In this document: in pieces, positions 20,592 to 26,936 of the stretch
How the letters are laid out: each line of letters starts with the position of its first letter
How positions within the stretch are numbered: the first letter of the stretch is position 1
From: JBOGEN01 sp050743265
GTDB lineage: Bacteria > Actinomycetota > Actinomycetes > JBOGEN01
NCBI GenBank assembly: GCA_050743265.1
Contig: JBOGEN010000045.1
Location: forward strand, 1-26,936
Direction: 5' to 3'
Length of the DNA: 26,936 nucleotides
Notes under the pieces: generated by a model
Told to the model about the DNA's origin: nothing
What the model saw: only the letters and a program-made list of their open reading frames with translations
Databases searched by the model: none
Translations under genes and position numbers: made by a program

Positions 20592-21785
20592 CTAGGAATC
20601 GGGCACGGCCCGGAGCCGAGCCCGCCCGCCGAACACCCTCGCCTCGAACGCGGCCAGGTGCTCGACCGACGTGTCGTCCACGCCCCGGCCGTAGAGGTCC
20701 ACCGTCGTGGTCACCGACTCGTGGCCCTGCCGCGTCTTCACGCTGGCCATGGGAGCACCGACGTCGAGCAGCCACGTCGCGTGCGTGTGCCGCAGCCAGT
20801 GCAGCGTCGGGTGCGCGCGCATCCCCGCGGCCTGCGCAGAGGTGACGATCGCCGCCCAGCGCTTGCGGAACCCGGAGTAGTCCAGCCGCGCGCCGCGCGC
20901 CGAGGTGAACACGTAGTCGCCGAGCTGCCTGCCGACGACGCGGCGCTCGAGCATGGCCGCCGGGCCGGGGGAGAGGCGCACCCGGCGCACGCCGGCGGAG
21001 GACTTCGCATCCTCGACGCGGGCGAAGCCGTGCGCGCCACGACGGGTCACCGCGGTCATCTCCACCGTGGGCGGCTCGGCATCGAGGTCGACCTCGTGGA
21101 CCTGGAGCTCGGCGGCCTCCGACCAGCGCCAGCCGGTGCCCACCAGGAACAGCAGGACGTCCGCGGCCGCGGGGTCCACCTCAAGCGCGGTCTGGTACAG
21201 GATCGCCCACTCGCCCGGGCGCAGTGAGCGGACGGTGCGCATGCGCGCGGGCAGCTCCGTCCCGGCGCACGGGTTGACAGTGACCCCGGTGCTACGGCGC
21301 CGGCGGATCGCCCACTTGTACGCGCCGGACAGCACGCCGTGCAGGTTCGCGACCGTCTTGGGCGCGCGGGGGATCGAGTCGACCCACTCCTGCACCTCGT
21401 CGTCGTCGACCTCGGCCGCAAGGCGCTCGCCGAAGACGGGCACGATCCAGCGGTCGGCGTCGCGGCGGTAGTCGTGCGGCGTGCGGTCGGAGCGCACGCG
21501 CTTGGCGCGGTCGGCGATGTAGCCCTCGAGCATGAGCGCGACACTCAGCCCGCCGGCGGGCACGGGGACGTCGACATCGTCAGCAGGCGGGCGACGGTGG
21601 CCGTGGGCCTCGACCCGGGCCTTGAACGAGCGCGCGTCACGCTCGGTCTCCTTCACCGACCGTCCGGCGCGGACGACGAAGCGCTCCCGGTCGTAGTGGG
21701 CGCCGCGCGCTCCGCCCACCCGCCACACGACGGTGAACGAGCGGACCCGTCCGTCCGCACCCCGGTACGACCGCAGCTCCGCCAT
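20592..21785 (-). CDS. int: tyrosine recombinase integrase
   Basis: This encodes 397 aa from an ATG at 21785 with AGGGG six bases upstream. It has an N-terminal arm-binding domain (VVWRVGGARGAHYDRERFVV), a core-binding SAM-like helical domain (~80-165), and a catalytic domain with Arg220 (GTGWRWSEAAEL), a probable beta-hairpin Lys261, His329-x2-Arg332 (HWLRHTHATWLL), His355 (RQGHESVTTT) and nucleophile Tyr365 (VDLYGRG). All active residues are present, so it should be functional. Actinobacterial integrases of this class usually insert into tRNA genes. Confidence 0.95.
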   Translation of the reverse strand: MAELRSYRGADGRVRSFTVVWRVGGARGAHYDRERFVVRAGRSVKETERDARSFKARVEAHGHRRPPADDVDVPVPAGGLSVALMLEGYIADRAKRVRSDRTPHDYRRDADRWIVPVFGERLAAEVDDDEVQEWVDSIPRAPKTVANLHGVLSGAYKWAIRRRRSTGVTVNPCAGTELPARMRTVRSLRPGEWAILYQTALEVDPAAADVLLFLVGTGWRWSEAAELQVHEVDLDAEPPTVEMTAVTRRGAHGFARVEDAKSSAGVRRVRLSPGPAAMLERRVVGRQLGDYVFTSARGARLDYSGFRKRWAAIVTSAQAAGMRAHPTLHWLRHTHATWLLDVGAPMASVKTRQGHESVTTTVDLYGRGVDDTSVEHLAAFEARVFGGRARLRAVPDS

Positions 21786-21831
21786 CGTGGGCCCCTTGCG
21801 TGACGCCTCTGGTAGTCCGATGCTACTAGGA

Positions 21832-21866
21832 GTGGCCGCTCCCGACCCCCGTGCGGGAGCGGCCAC
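21832..21866. terminator. 13-bp hairpin between divergent int and hicA-like genes
   Basis: A perfect stem (GTGGCCGCTCCCG with CGGGAGCGGCCAC) with a 9-base loop lies 46 bases upstream of the integrase start. It could be a bidirectional insulator, a leader-RNA structure controlling int, or a recombination-site arm. The divergent placement is unusual for a terminator. Confidence 0.5.
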
Positions 21867-21918
21867 GTCATGTCCCCAGGCGACCGCGTGGCCCCATGCC
21901 TGGTCCAGAGCAAAACCC

Positions 21919-21947
21919 TTGACATCGTATCCTGTTCCCTATACCCT
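21919..21947 (+). promoter_or_regulatory. promoter of the HicA-like operon with repeat
   Basis: A consensus TTGACA (21919-21924) is followed 17 bases later by TACCCT (21942-21947). The 10-mer ACCCTTGACA appears twice (21915-21924 and 21943-21952, period 28), covering both promoter boxes, which fits autoregulation by a DNA-binding antitoxin. Confidence 0.6.
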
Positions 21948-21974
21948 TGACACAACGCAAGGGAAAGGGCGAGG

Positions 21975-22184
21975 ATGAGGGACATCGACAAGATCCGCAA
22001 GGCGCTGGTCGACCAGGGCTGGAGGATCCAGGACCGCAAGGGTGGGCACGCCATGGCCTACCCGCCCGACAAGAGCAAGCCCGCGGTGACGCTCCCCGGC
22101 AGCCCGTCAGGCTCCCGGTGGATGCCGAACCTGATCGCACTACTCCGGCGCTCCGGGTTCGTGTGGCCCCCACCCAAGAGGTGA
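21975..22184 (+). CDS. HicA-like mRNA interferase toxin
   Basis: This encodes 69 aa from an ATG at 21975 with GGGCGAGG upstream. The dsRBD-like alpha-beta-beta-beta-alpha order is visible: RDIDKIRKALVDQGWRIQDR, the catalytic-type GGHAMAYPPD with the conserved Gly-x-His, KPAVTLPGSPSG, and a C-terminal helix (PNLIALLRRSGF). HicA proteins cleave mRNA in a ribosome-independent manner. The length fits. The partner gene downstream is not a classical HicB. The toxic role is inferred from family resemblance. Confidence 0.7.
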   Translation: MRDIDKIRKALVDQGWRIQDRKGGHAMAYPPDKSKPAVTLPGSPSGSRWMPNLIALLRRSGFVWPPPKR

Positions 22185-22219
22185 GGGGCCCCGCGCCGGG
22201 GGCTGGCAGGGAGGACGCC

Positions 22220-22738
22220 ATGAGCCACAACGAGTGGGCCGTCCACGTGTCCGCGCCCGTCCTGCACGGCGAAACGACCGAGGCGACCTGGGACAGCCTG
22301 ACCGCCGCGCTCGAGCGGTACAGCCCGGCGCTCGGGCTCACCGCCGACGGACGGCGCCTGTCGGCCCAGCTCACCGTGCTCGGCGAGAAGAGCGCCCCCG
22401 ACGCGGTCGTGGCGGCCGCCAACGCACTGGAGGAGGCGGCCACGGCCGCCGGCCTGGTCCTGGACGACCCGGACACGTTCGAGGTCCAGCCGTGGGCCGA
22501 GTTCGAGCGTGCCATGAGCACACCCGAGGCCCCCGACATCGTCTCCGCGGTGGAGGCCGCCGAGATCCTCGGAGTCTCCAGGCAGCGCCTCCACCAGCTG
22601 CGCGCGCGGGAGGACTTCCCGACCCCGCTGTACGAGCTGCGCACGGGCCCCCTGTGGACACGCGCCGGCATCGAGCTCTTCGGGCAGGAGTGGACGCGGC
22701 GCCCGGGACGCCCCCCGGCGTCCAGCGCTGCGGGCTGA
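22220..22738 (+). CDS. putative antitoxin/regulator with C-terminal HTH, HicA partner
   Basis: This encodes 172 aa from an ATG at 22220 with GGGAGG upstream, 36 bases after the HicA-like gene. The N-terminal half reads as a ferredoxin-like alpha/beta domain (EWAVHVSAPVLHGETTEATW, RLSAQLTVLGEKSAPDAVV, AAANALEEAATAAGLV). The C-terminal part is a MerR/AlpA-like HTH (VSAVEAAEILGVSRQRLHQL, then DFPTPLYELRTGPLWTRAGI) ending Arg/Pro rich. The HTH could bind the duplicated promoter repeat. I see none of the HicB degenerate RNase H pattern, so this would be a non-standard antitoxin. Confidence 0.6.
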   Translation: MSHNEWAVHVSAPVLHGETTEATWDSLTAALERYSPALGLTADGRRLSAQLTVLGEKSAPDAVVAAANALEEAATAAGLVLDDPDTFEVQPWAEFERAMSTPEAPDIVSAVEAAEILGVSRQRLHQLRAREDFPTPLYELRTGPLWTRAGIELFGQEWTRRPGRPPASSAAG

Positions 22739-22960
22739 CCGACGCTCCCCTGTGGACAAGGCCGGCGGGGCATTGCCCGTGCCTGCCAGGATCCGTCGTG
22801 GCGAGATCACCCTCGACAGCCCGGCCGCGCCTGCGGGAGGTGGGGGAACGTCGTCGGAAGGTCACCGCCCCGACAAGGACTCAAAGACGGGCGAACAGGG
22901 CCCGCTGTCGTACCCTGCGACTAGTCCTGAATGATCGGACGAACATGGGGGAGAACGATC

Positions 22961-23275
22961 ATGGACACCGGGCTTGAGTTCCAGAACCTGCCTGACCCGG
23001 CCGACGCCGAAGTTCGTGGGCTGGTTGACGCCATCCTGACCCTGCCGGACACGGCACAGCGCTCATTGATCGCGACGCTCTATCGGTACATCGTCGGCTA
23101 CGAGCGCTCCGGCGAGGACGTCGAGTACCTGCGTCGGTTCGCCCGCGCAGCCAGGGATGCCGCGGTCCTGCACTCGAGCAAGGTCTTCAACGACGCCTTC
23201 ACTGCTACTGCTCCGCGCGTCGAGAGCCCGGACGACCTGGTCTCTGTCGAGGAGGTACTAGCCAGGCGTCAGTAG
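22961..23275 (+). CDS. hypothetical protein, first gene of a low-GC pair
   Basis: This encodes 104 aa from an ATG at 22961 with GGGGAG seven bases upstream. The protein is helical (ADAEVRGLVDAILTLPDTAQ, RSLIATLYRYIVGYERSGED, VEYLRRFARAARDAAVLHSS) and ends PDDLVSVEEVLARRQ, a tail style seen in some antitoxins. It precedes the next gene by 9 bases, so they form a pair. The 222 bases upstream (22739-22960) hold no convincing gene, only a weak 60-codon frame. I do not recognise the family. Confidence 0.6.
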   Translation: MDTGLEFQNLPDPADAEVRGLVDAILTLPDTAQRSLIATLYRYIVGYERSGEDVEYLRRFARAARDAAVLHSSKVFNDAFTATAPRVESPDDLVSVEEVLARRQ

Positions 23276-23284
23276 GGGGCTGTC

Positions 23285-23572
23285 ATGTTGCGCATGCACC
23301 GGGAGGGTCGGAACTACGTCGAGGACTGGAAGACCCTGCGGGCGAGGTCCGACACTGATCGGAACAAGGTCGACGAACTCATCCAGTCCATCGCGTACGA
23401 GCAGTGGTACGGCAACTGGTACGGCGACTACCTGCCCACCGATTCCACCCATGCACAACTTGAGCCCACTGGCGACCTCGTCGTGCTCGTCGCCTTTCCC
23501 CCGCCGCCGCACGCGCAGGGTGAGCGGTTCTTCACGGTAAAGAGCATCCTCTACAAGGACGAGCTCGAGTAG
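23285..23572 (+). CDS. hypothetical protein, second gene of a low-GC pair
   Basis: This encodes 95 aa from an ATG at 23285 with GGGGG five bases upstream. It reads MLRMHREGRNYVEDWKTLRA, an aromatic centre (YEQWYGNWYGDYLP), and beta strands at the end (GDLVVLVAFPPPPHA, ERFFTVKSILYKDELE). The C-terminal strands recall, loosely, the RelE/ParE toxin fold, but the key residues are not evident. Hand counts on two 60-base lines give about 60-62% GC, lower than the phage genes. It may be the effector of a two-gene system with the preceding gene. Confidence 0.6.
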   Translation: MLRMHREGRNYVEDWKTLRARSDTDRNKVDELIQSIAYEQWYGNWYGDYLPTDSTHAQLEPTGDLVVLVAFPPPPHAQGERFFTVKSILYKDELE

Positions 23573-23580
23573 CCGGCCGT

Positions 23581-23783
23581 TCAGGCCCGCTCGCGTAGGT
23601 CGTCGGACGGGATGTAGCCGACGTAGTCCATCCCGGCGCCGTCCTCCACGTCACGTTGCCGAGCCAGCCGGCCGCCGTGCGGTGCCAGCTGCGGAGGAAC
23701 CCCGGCCACCACTGGCCGTCGACCCAGACCTCGATGGCGGGGCGATGGTGCGGGGGGAAGGTCCGGACGTCCACTGCCGACAC
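23581..23783 (-). pseudogene. small actinobacterial protein gene with a one-base frameshift
   Basis: A GTG at 23783 (or GTG at 23774, the likelier family start) opens VDVRTFPPHHRPAIEVWVDG, then WWPGFLRSWHRTAAGWLGNV. Near 23650 the matching continuation (DGAGMDYVGYIPSDDLRERA, stop at 23581) lies in another frame. Adding one G in GGAGGACGG would restore TWRDGAG, so one base seems lost. Intact relatives, from memory, are short unknown proteins often near integrated elements. It is convergent with the previous gene and abuts tRNA-Ser. A sequencing error is the alternative. Confidence 0.65.
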
Positions 23784-23813
23784 GGTATGCCGAGGGCCCG
23801 GCACGGGGCATTG

Positions 23814-23898
23814 CGGAGGGCGTGGGATTCGAACCCACGAGGGCGCGAGCCCTGCCGACTTTCAAGGCCGGTGCACATGGCCGCTGTGCGAGCCCTCC
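23814..23898 (-). tRNA. tRNA-Ser(TGA)
   Basis: Cloverleaf on the minus strand: 7-bp acceptor (GGAGGGC with GCCCTCC, discriminator G), anticodon loop CTTGAAA (anticodon TGA), a long variable arm (GGGC-TCGC-GCCC), and a T-arm with GTTCGAATC. CCA is not encoded. Its 3' end faces the prophage, making it the likely attachment site. Confidence 0.95.
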
Positions 23899-24000
23899 TC
23901 CGGGCGAGCGATCGTCTCACCCGTGCTACAACGGTGCTACGAAAAGCAAGATCGCCGACCTCTACCTTGCGTTTCCGCAGGTAAGAGAGTCGGACGTGGG

Positions 24001-24075
24001 CGGTCCTGACGGGATTTGAACCCGCGACCTCCACCTTGACAGGGTGGCGAGCACTCCACGCTGCTCCACAGGACC
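24001..24075 (-). tRNA. tRNA-Asp(GTC)
   Basis: Minus strand: acceptor GGTCCTG with CAGGACC, discriminator G, anticodon stem CCACC/GGTGG around loop CTGTCAA (anticodon GTC), and T-arm GTTCAAATC. CCA is not encoded. It lies 102 bases upstream of tRNA-Ser on the same strand. Confidence 0.95.
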
Positions 24076-24110
24076 TTGCGTTCAGGAACCCTACAGGAGG
24101 ATTTCCGCGG

Positions 24111-24183
24111 TGCCCCCAACGGGATTCGAACCCGTGCTGCCGCCTTGAAAGGGCGGTGTCCTGGGCCGCTAGACGATGAGGGC
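24111..24183 (-). tRNA. tRNA-Glu(TTC)
   Basis: Minus strand: 7-bp acceptor GCCCTCA pairing with TGGGGGC including one U-G pair, discriminator A, anticodon stem CCGCC/GGCGG with loop CTTTCAA (anticodon TTC), and T-arm GTTCGAATC. It is 35 bases from tRNA-Asp, a common actinobacterial pairing. Confidence 0.95.
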
Positions 24184-24197
24184 GCCAGCCCACGGCG

Positions 24198-24347
24198 TCA
24201 GCCGTCGGGGACTGGATCAGGATAGGGGACGTCGGGGCCGTCCACCACCGAGCCGGGTTCGCGGGGCCTCCGCCGAGGTAGCCGCGGCCGCCGAATGTGG
24301 CACCCGGACGGGGCACCCGGACGCGACCACCAGCGGTTCGGCATCAT
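24198..24347 (-). CDS. possible 49-aa basic protein overlapping the phosphoesterase stop
   Basis: ATGATG at 24347 overlaps the phosphoesterase TGA, and the frame runs 49 codons to just before tRNA-Glu. It is Arg/Pro rich (RRPRLPRRRPREPGSVVDGP) and ends DVPYPDPVPDG. The overlap style favours coupling, but its codon use is less GC-biased than that of its neighbours and I know no relatives. Confidence 0.28.
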   Translation of the reverse strand: MMPNRWWSRPGAPSGCHIRRPRLPRRRPREPGSVVDGPDVPYPDPVPDG

Positions 24348-25951
24348 CCGCCCGGGGCGGCTTCCCCGGTTGAAGCCGGGGTGCCCGGCGGGTTCGCCGG
24401 CGTGCCGGCCGGGACGGGGGTCGGGGTCGATCCGGGGACGCTGCCGGTGGGAGTCGGGGTGAGCGGCCCGGGCGACTCGTCCGGGCTCGGGTTCTCCTCC
24501 TCCGCGAGGTGGCGGGAGATCTCGGCGGAGGTCAACCCGAGGCCGCCCACCGTGATGTCGTCCCAGGCTTGCAGCCGCCGTGTCGAAGCGTCGAAGTAGA
24601 GCACCGACAGCGTGATCGGGGTCGGCTCCTCCTTCTCCAGGCCGCGCAGCCCCGAGCCCCCGGTCGAGCCCTGCCGGAACATCCGCATGCCGCCGTCCAT
24701 CACCCAGGTGTTGCGGACGTGGCGGTGCCCGGACAGGGCCAGCGGGGTGGTGCCGTCCAGGTACTCGGCCGCCTCGTCGTCGTGCACGACGGCCACGTCC
24801 GGCGGGGGCTCGATGAGGGCCACCTCGCGGGCGACACTGCGGCCGAACTGCTGGATCGTCAGCGGGCGCTGGTTGTCCCGTGTCTCCTTGTCCGGGGTGA
24901 ACCGGGGGTCGCCCGCGCCGTAGATGCGGAGCCCCGCCACCTCGGCGACCTGATGGTCGAGGACGGTCGCGTTGGGCTGCCTGGCGACGAGGCGGGCCGT
25001 GTCCACGGAGTCGTGGTTGCCACGGACGAAGACGTACGGGGCGTCGAGGGTGCCGATCCCCTGGGTGAACCACTGGTCCTCGGTGGTGGTGCCGTGGTCG
25101 GAGAGGTCACCCGAGTCGACGACCAGGTCCACCTGGAACTGCCGGGTCACGGACCTGACGATCTCCCAGGACGACGGGTTGAGGTGGATGTCGGACACGT
25201 GCAGCAGCGCGATCGTGTCCCGCCCGCCGGGCTCGTACACCGGCAGCGTCGAGGTCACGTCGTACAGCCGGGACACGTTGGAGACGATCTTGGCCAGCTG
25301 CGTCTCGTACAGGTTGAAGTTCGACACCAGGCTCTCCGCCGAGCCGACGACGGACGGCGCGCTGGTGAGGAGCCCGGTGTAGCGGGGCTCGGCCACGGAC
25401 CGTGGGTTCCACGTGGCGTACGTGACCCCGCCGGTGGTGGCGACGAGGGCGAGGGAGACCGCCCCGGCCCACAAGGTCGGCGTACGCCAGCGGAAGACGA
25501 GCAGGCCCAGCAGGAGCGACCCGGTGACCGCGGCGACCGCGGACGTGCCGGCGAGCCGGATCAGGCCGGAGCGCAGGTCGTCGGTGAGCTGCTCGCCGAG
25601 GGAGTCGAGGGACGTCGGGTCGTCCACGATCCCGCGGGCGTCCTCCAGGCTCACCTCCTTGACCGTGACCCCGAGGCCGGCGGGCCCCTCGTGGGAGTCG
25701 ATCGAGAGCGTGCCGAGCGGGGCGATGTCGAGGGTGCTGTCCCCGTGCAGGTTCGGCACGACCGCGAGCCGGGTCTCCACGGGGCCCACCCCGGCGTCCA
25801 CGTGCCCCCAGGCGAGGATGCCGAGCCAGGCCCCGATCACTGCCACGGCGACGATCTCGAGCCGCCGCCAGAGCGCCGGGTGCTTGATCCGGCGTCGGAG
25901 GGCGCGTCGGAGGGCTCGGAGGCGGGCACGCATCGCTGCCGTCCTACCCAT
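24344..25951 (-). CDS. membrane-anchored calcineurin-like metallophosphoesterase
   Basis: This encodes 535 aa from an ATG at 25951 with GGGAGGGG upstream. A basic N-terminus and a first membrane helix (~32-50, IVAVAVIGAWLGILAWG) precede an extracytoplasmic ~85-residue part. Two further helices follow (~138-155 and ~160-178). The catalytic domain has DIH (254-256), GD (281-282), GNHD (311-314) and SGHRH (407-411), the full di-metal set. It ends in a Pro/Thr-rich, disordered ~65-residue tail. The substrate cannot be told. This is a host gene outside the prophage, divergent from the metallopeptidase. Confidence 0.88.
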   Translation of the reverse strand: MGRTAAMRARLRALRRALRRRIKHPALWRRLEIVAVAVIGAWLGILAWGHVDAGVGPVETRLAVVPNLHGDSTLDIAPLGTLSIDSHEGPAGLGVTVKEVSLEDARGIVDDPTSLDSLGEQLTDDLRSGLIRLAGTSAVAAVTGSLLLGLLVFRWRTPTLWAGAVSLALVATTGGVTYATWNPRSVAEPRYTGLLTSAPSVVGSAESLVSNFNLYETQLAKIVSNVSRLYDVTSTLPVYEPGGRDTIALLHVSDIHLNPSSWEIVRSVTRQFQVDLVVDSGDLSDHGTTTEDQWFTQGIGTLDAPYVFVRGNHDSVDTARLVARQPNATVLDHQVAEVAGLRIYGAGDPRFTPDKETRDNQRPLTIQQFGRSVAREVALIEPPPDVAVVHDDEAAEYLDGTTPLALSGHRHVRNTWVMDGGMRMFRQGSTGGSGLRGLEKEEPTPITLSVLYFDASTRRLQAWDDITVGGLGLTSAEISRHLAEEENPSPDESPGPLTPTPTGSVPGSTPTPVPAGTPANPPGTPASTGEAAPGG

Positions 25952-25979
25952 CTGCCCCTCCCGACACGTCACGGTCAGT

Positions 25980-26351
25980 GTGACCAGCCAGACTGGCCGT
26001 GTGCTGCATGTCCCTCCGGAGGAGTTCGAGGCCCTGGTCACGGACGCCCTCGACGGCATCCCCGAGGAGCTCGGCCGCGTCATGCGCAACGTCGCCGTCT
26101 TCGTCGAGGAGGAGCCACCCCCGGACGACCCCGAGCTGCTCGGCATCTACGAGGGCATCCCGCTCACCGAGCGTGGCGAGTCGTACGCGGGCGTGCTTCC
26201 CGACCGGATCGTCGTGTACCGCCTGCCCATCCTGCGCCTGTGCGGGACGCGGGAGGAGGTGGTCGAGGAGGTCCGCATCACCGTCGTCCACGAGGTGGCG
26301 CACCACTTCGGCATCGACGACGACCGCCTGCACGAGCTCGGCTACGACTGA
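25980..26351 (+). CDS. zincin-like metallopeptidase family protein
   Basis: This encodes 123 aa with GTG at 25980 (GTG at 26001 possible; neither has a clear ribosome site, perhaps leaderless). It has EEFEALVTDALDGIPEELGR, VFVEEEPPPDDPELLGIYEG, PLTERGESYAG, a strand pair, then the zinc motif VVHEVAHHFGIDDDRLHELGY with HExxH. This is the short 'metallopeptidase family' (Pfam Zincin_1, PF06262) widespread in actinobacteria, and no substrate is known. The length is typical. It is 28 bases from the phosphoesterase start, so the two share a divergent promoter region. Confidence 0.85.
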   Translation: MTSQTGRVLHVPPEEFEALVTDALDGIPEELGRVMRNVAVFVEEEPPPDDPELLGIYEGIPLTERGESYAGVLPDRIVVYRLPILRLCGTREEVVEEVRITVVHEVAHHFGIDDDRLHELGYD

Positions 26352-26410
26352 GCCGCGCCCACGCCGCTGGGCCGTTCCCACGACTGAGCCACCCCCACGC
26401 CGCTGGGCCG
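26346..26410. repeat. direct duplication across the metallopeptidase stop
   Basis: CGACTGAGCC, three variable bases and CCCACGCCGCTGGGCCG occur at 26346-26375 and again at 26381-26410. The first copy includes the stop codon. A third shorter remnant (CCCACGTCTGGGCCG) follows at 26413. Confidence 0.75.
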
Positions 26411-26431
26411 CGCCCACGTCTGGGCCGCGTC

Positions 26432-26936
26432 CTACGGCGGAGCCGGGCCGTCGTCCGGGGGGCTCTCGGTGGTCGCGCGGAGGCGGAGGCCGAACGCGCT
26501 GGCCACGAGAAGGCTCACCCCCGCGACGAGGACGCCGCCGGCGACGCCGAGGTCGTCGTCCGTCCAGTCCGACACCGCCTCGGGGACGGCCAGGGTCACG
26601 CCGGCGACCCCGAGAGCGACCAGCGGCCAGGACCGCTCCCGGGCGTAGAGGACGAAGCCCGCCACCGCCAGCGCGGCGGTGGAGAGGTACTGCGTCTCCG
26701 GGCTCTCGACGCCGGTGAGCTGCGCCCCGGCCAGCGCGGTGCCCGCCCCCAGAGCCAGCACGAGCATCCGCTCGCGGACGAGGCCCGCCAGTGAGACGAC
26801 AGCCCAGCCGACGCCGAGCACGCCGAGCGCCACACCGTACGGGAGCGCGTCGTCCTCCCGGACCTCGGCGACCAGGCCCTCCGTGAGCAGCACCGTGGCC
26901 GCCCACGTGCCCAGCAGGCCCACCGCGGTCGGGGCC
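26432..26936 (-). CDS. partial multi-pass membrane protein (N-terminus off the window)
   Basis: The frame is open to the window edge, so the true start lies beyond it. About 167 residues are seen, with roughly five to six hydrophobic segments (VALGVLGVGWAVVSLAGLV, MLVLALGAGTALAGAQL, VAGFVLYAR, WPLVALGVAGVTLAV, VAGGVLVAGVSLLVASAFGL). A short Pro-rich tail ends PPDDGPAPP, with a TAG stop. Such predicted membrane proteins are common in actinobacteria without assigned function. Host gene, convergent with the metallopeptidase. Confidence 0.7.
   Translation of the reverse strand, partial: APTAVGLLGTWAATVLLTEGLVAEVREDDALPYGVALGVLGVGWAVVSLAGLVRERMLVLALGAGTALAGAQLTGVESPETQYLSTAALAVAGFVLYARERSWPLVALGVAGVTLAVPEAVSDWTDDDLGVAGGVLVAGVSLLVASAFGLRLRATTESPPDDGPAPP

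Noticed and set aside
22752..22934. Weak 60-codon plus-strand frame after the HicA-like operon
   Set aside because: No ribosome site, low-complexity composition, and no junction with neighbouring genes.
22767..23816. CGGGGCATTGC occurs near 22767 and again beside tRNA-Ser, a possible att duplication
   Set aside because: An 11-base match is expected by chance in a GC-rich window of this size, and it does not lie within the tRNA.
23915..23942. GTGCTAC repeated twice between tRNA-Ser and tRNA-Asp as an att core
   Set aside because: Only seven bases long and upstream of tRNA-Ser rather than at its 3' end.
24509..26794. 761-codon plus-strand frame opposite the phosphoesterase
   Set aside because: Antisense artefact of high GC; no domain pattern, no ribosome site, and it overlaps well-supported genes on both strands.

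Overview
The window is high-GC DNA from an actinobacterium. Evidence for this is a WhiB-type Fe-S regulator, heavy GTG start use, and pervasive 4-base NTGA gene overlaps. A Micrococcales-type host is a guess, not a demonstration. Positions 1 to about 23.8 kb are most of a temperate siphovirus-type prophage read leftward (minus strand). It runs off the left edge, so only the right-hand end is present.

Layout from right to left. The host flank (about 23.8-26.9 kb) holds tRNA-Ser(TGA), tRNA-Asp(GTC) and tRNA-Glu(TTC), all on the minus strand. Beyond them are a membrane-anchored calcineurin-like phosphoesterase, a small HExxH metallopeptidase and a partial membrane protein. The 3' end of tRNA-Ser faces the prophage and is the likely attachment site. 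Between it and the integrase lies an accessory block (about 21.9-23.8 kb): a HicA-like gene with an unusual HTH partner, a lower-GC pair of unknown genes, and a small frameshifted gene. The tyrosine integrase (20592-21785) and the rightward immunity repressor (19910-20329) follow. The repressor region has divergent sigma70-like promoters and operator-like repeats.

A long leftward early operon starts at an excisionase-like HTH gene (19645). It continues through small membrane and unknown proteins, a YqaJ exonuclease with a RecT annealing protein, a BldD-like regulator, a DUF2303 protein, WhiB, a ParB-like protein, a LuxR-type HTH and a DnaT/replisome-organiser-like protein. The 3' end of that last gene is packed with palindromes and repeats that may be a replication origin. 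A run of Cys-rich putative zinc-binding proteins then leads to an HNH endonuclease.

The late module (8.2 kb leftward) is TerS, TerL, a small membrane protein, HK97-type portal, prohead protease and major capsid protein. It ends with putative surface/fibre proteins, including a signal-anchored beta-helix protein. A lower-GC gene with strong GvpU (gas-vesicle accessory) family resemblance sits between the HNH gene and TerS and looks like cargo.

The most unusual points are the orphan GvpU-like gene, the replication protein whose family-like tail continues past an in-frame TGA in DNA that is open in a second frame, the HicA system with a non-HicB partner, the unknown two-gene low-GC pair, and the BldD-like DNA-binding domain on a phage. 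All function calls rest on reading motifs by eye; no database search was run.
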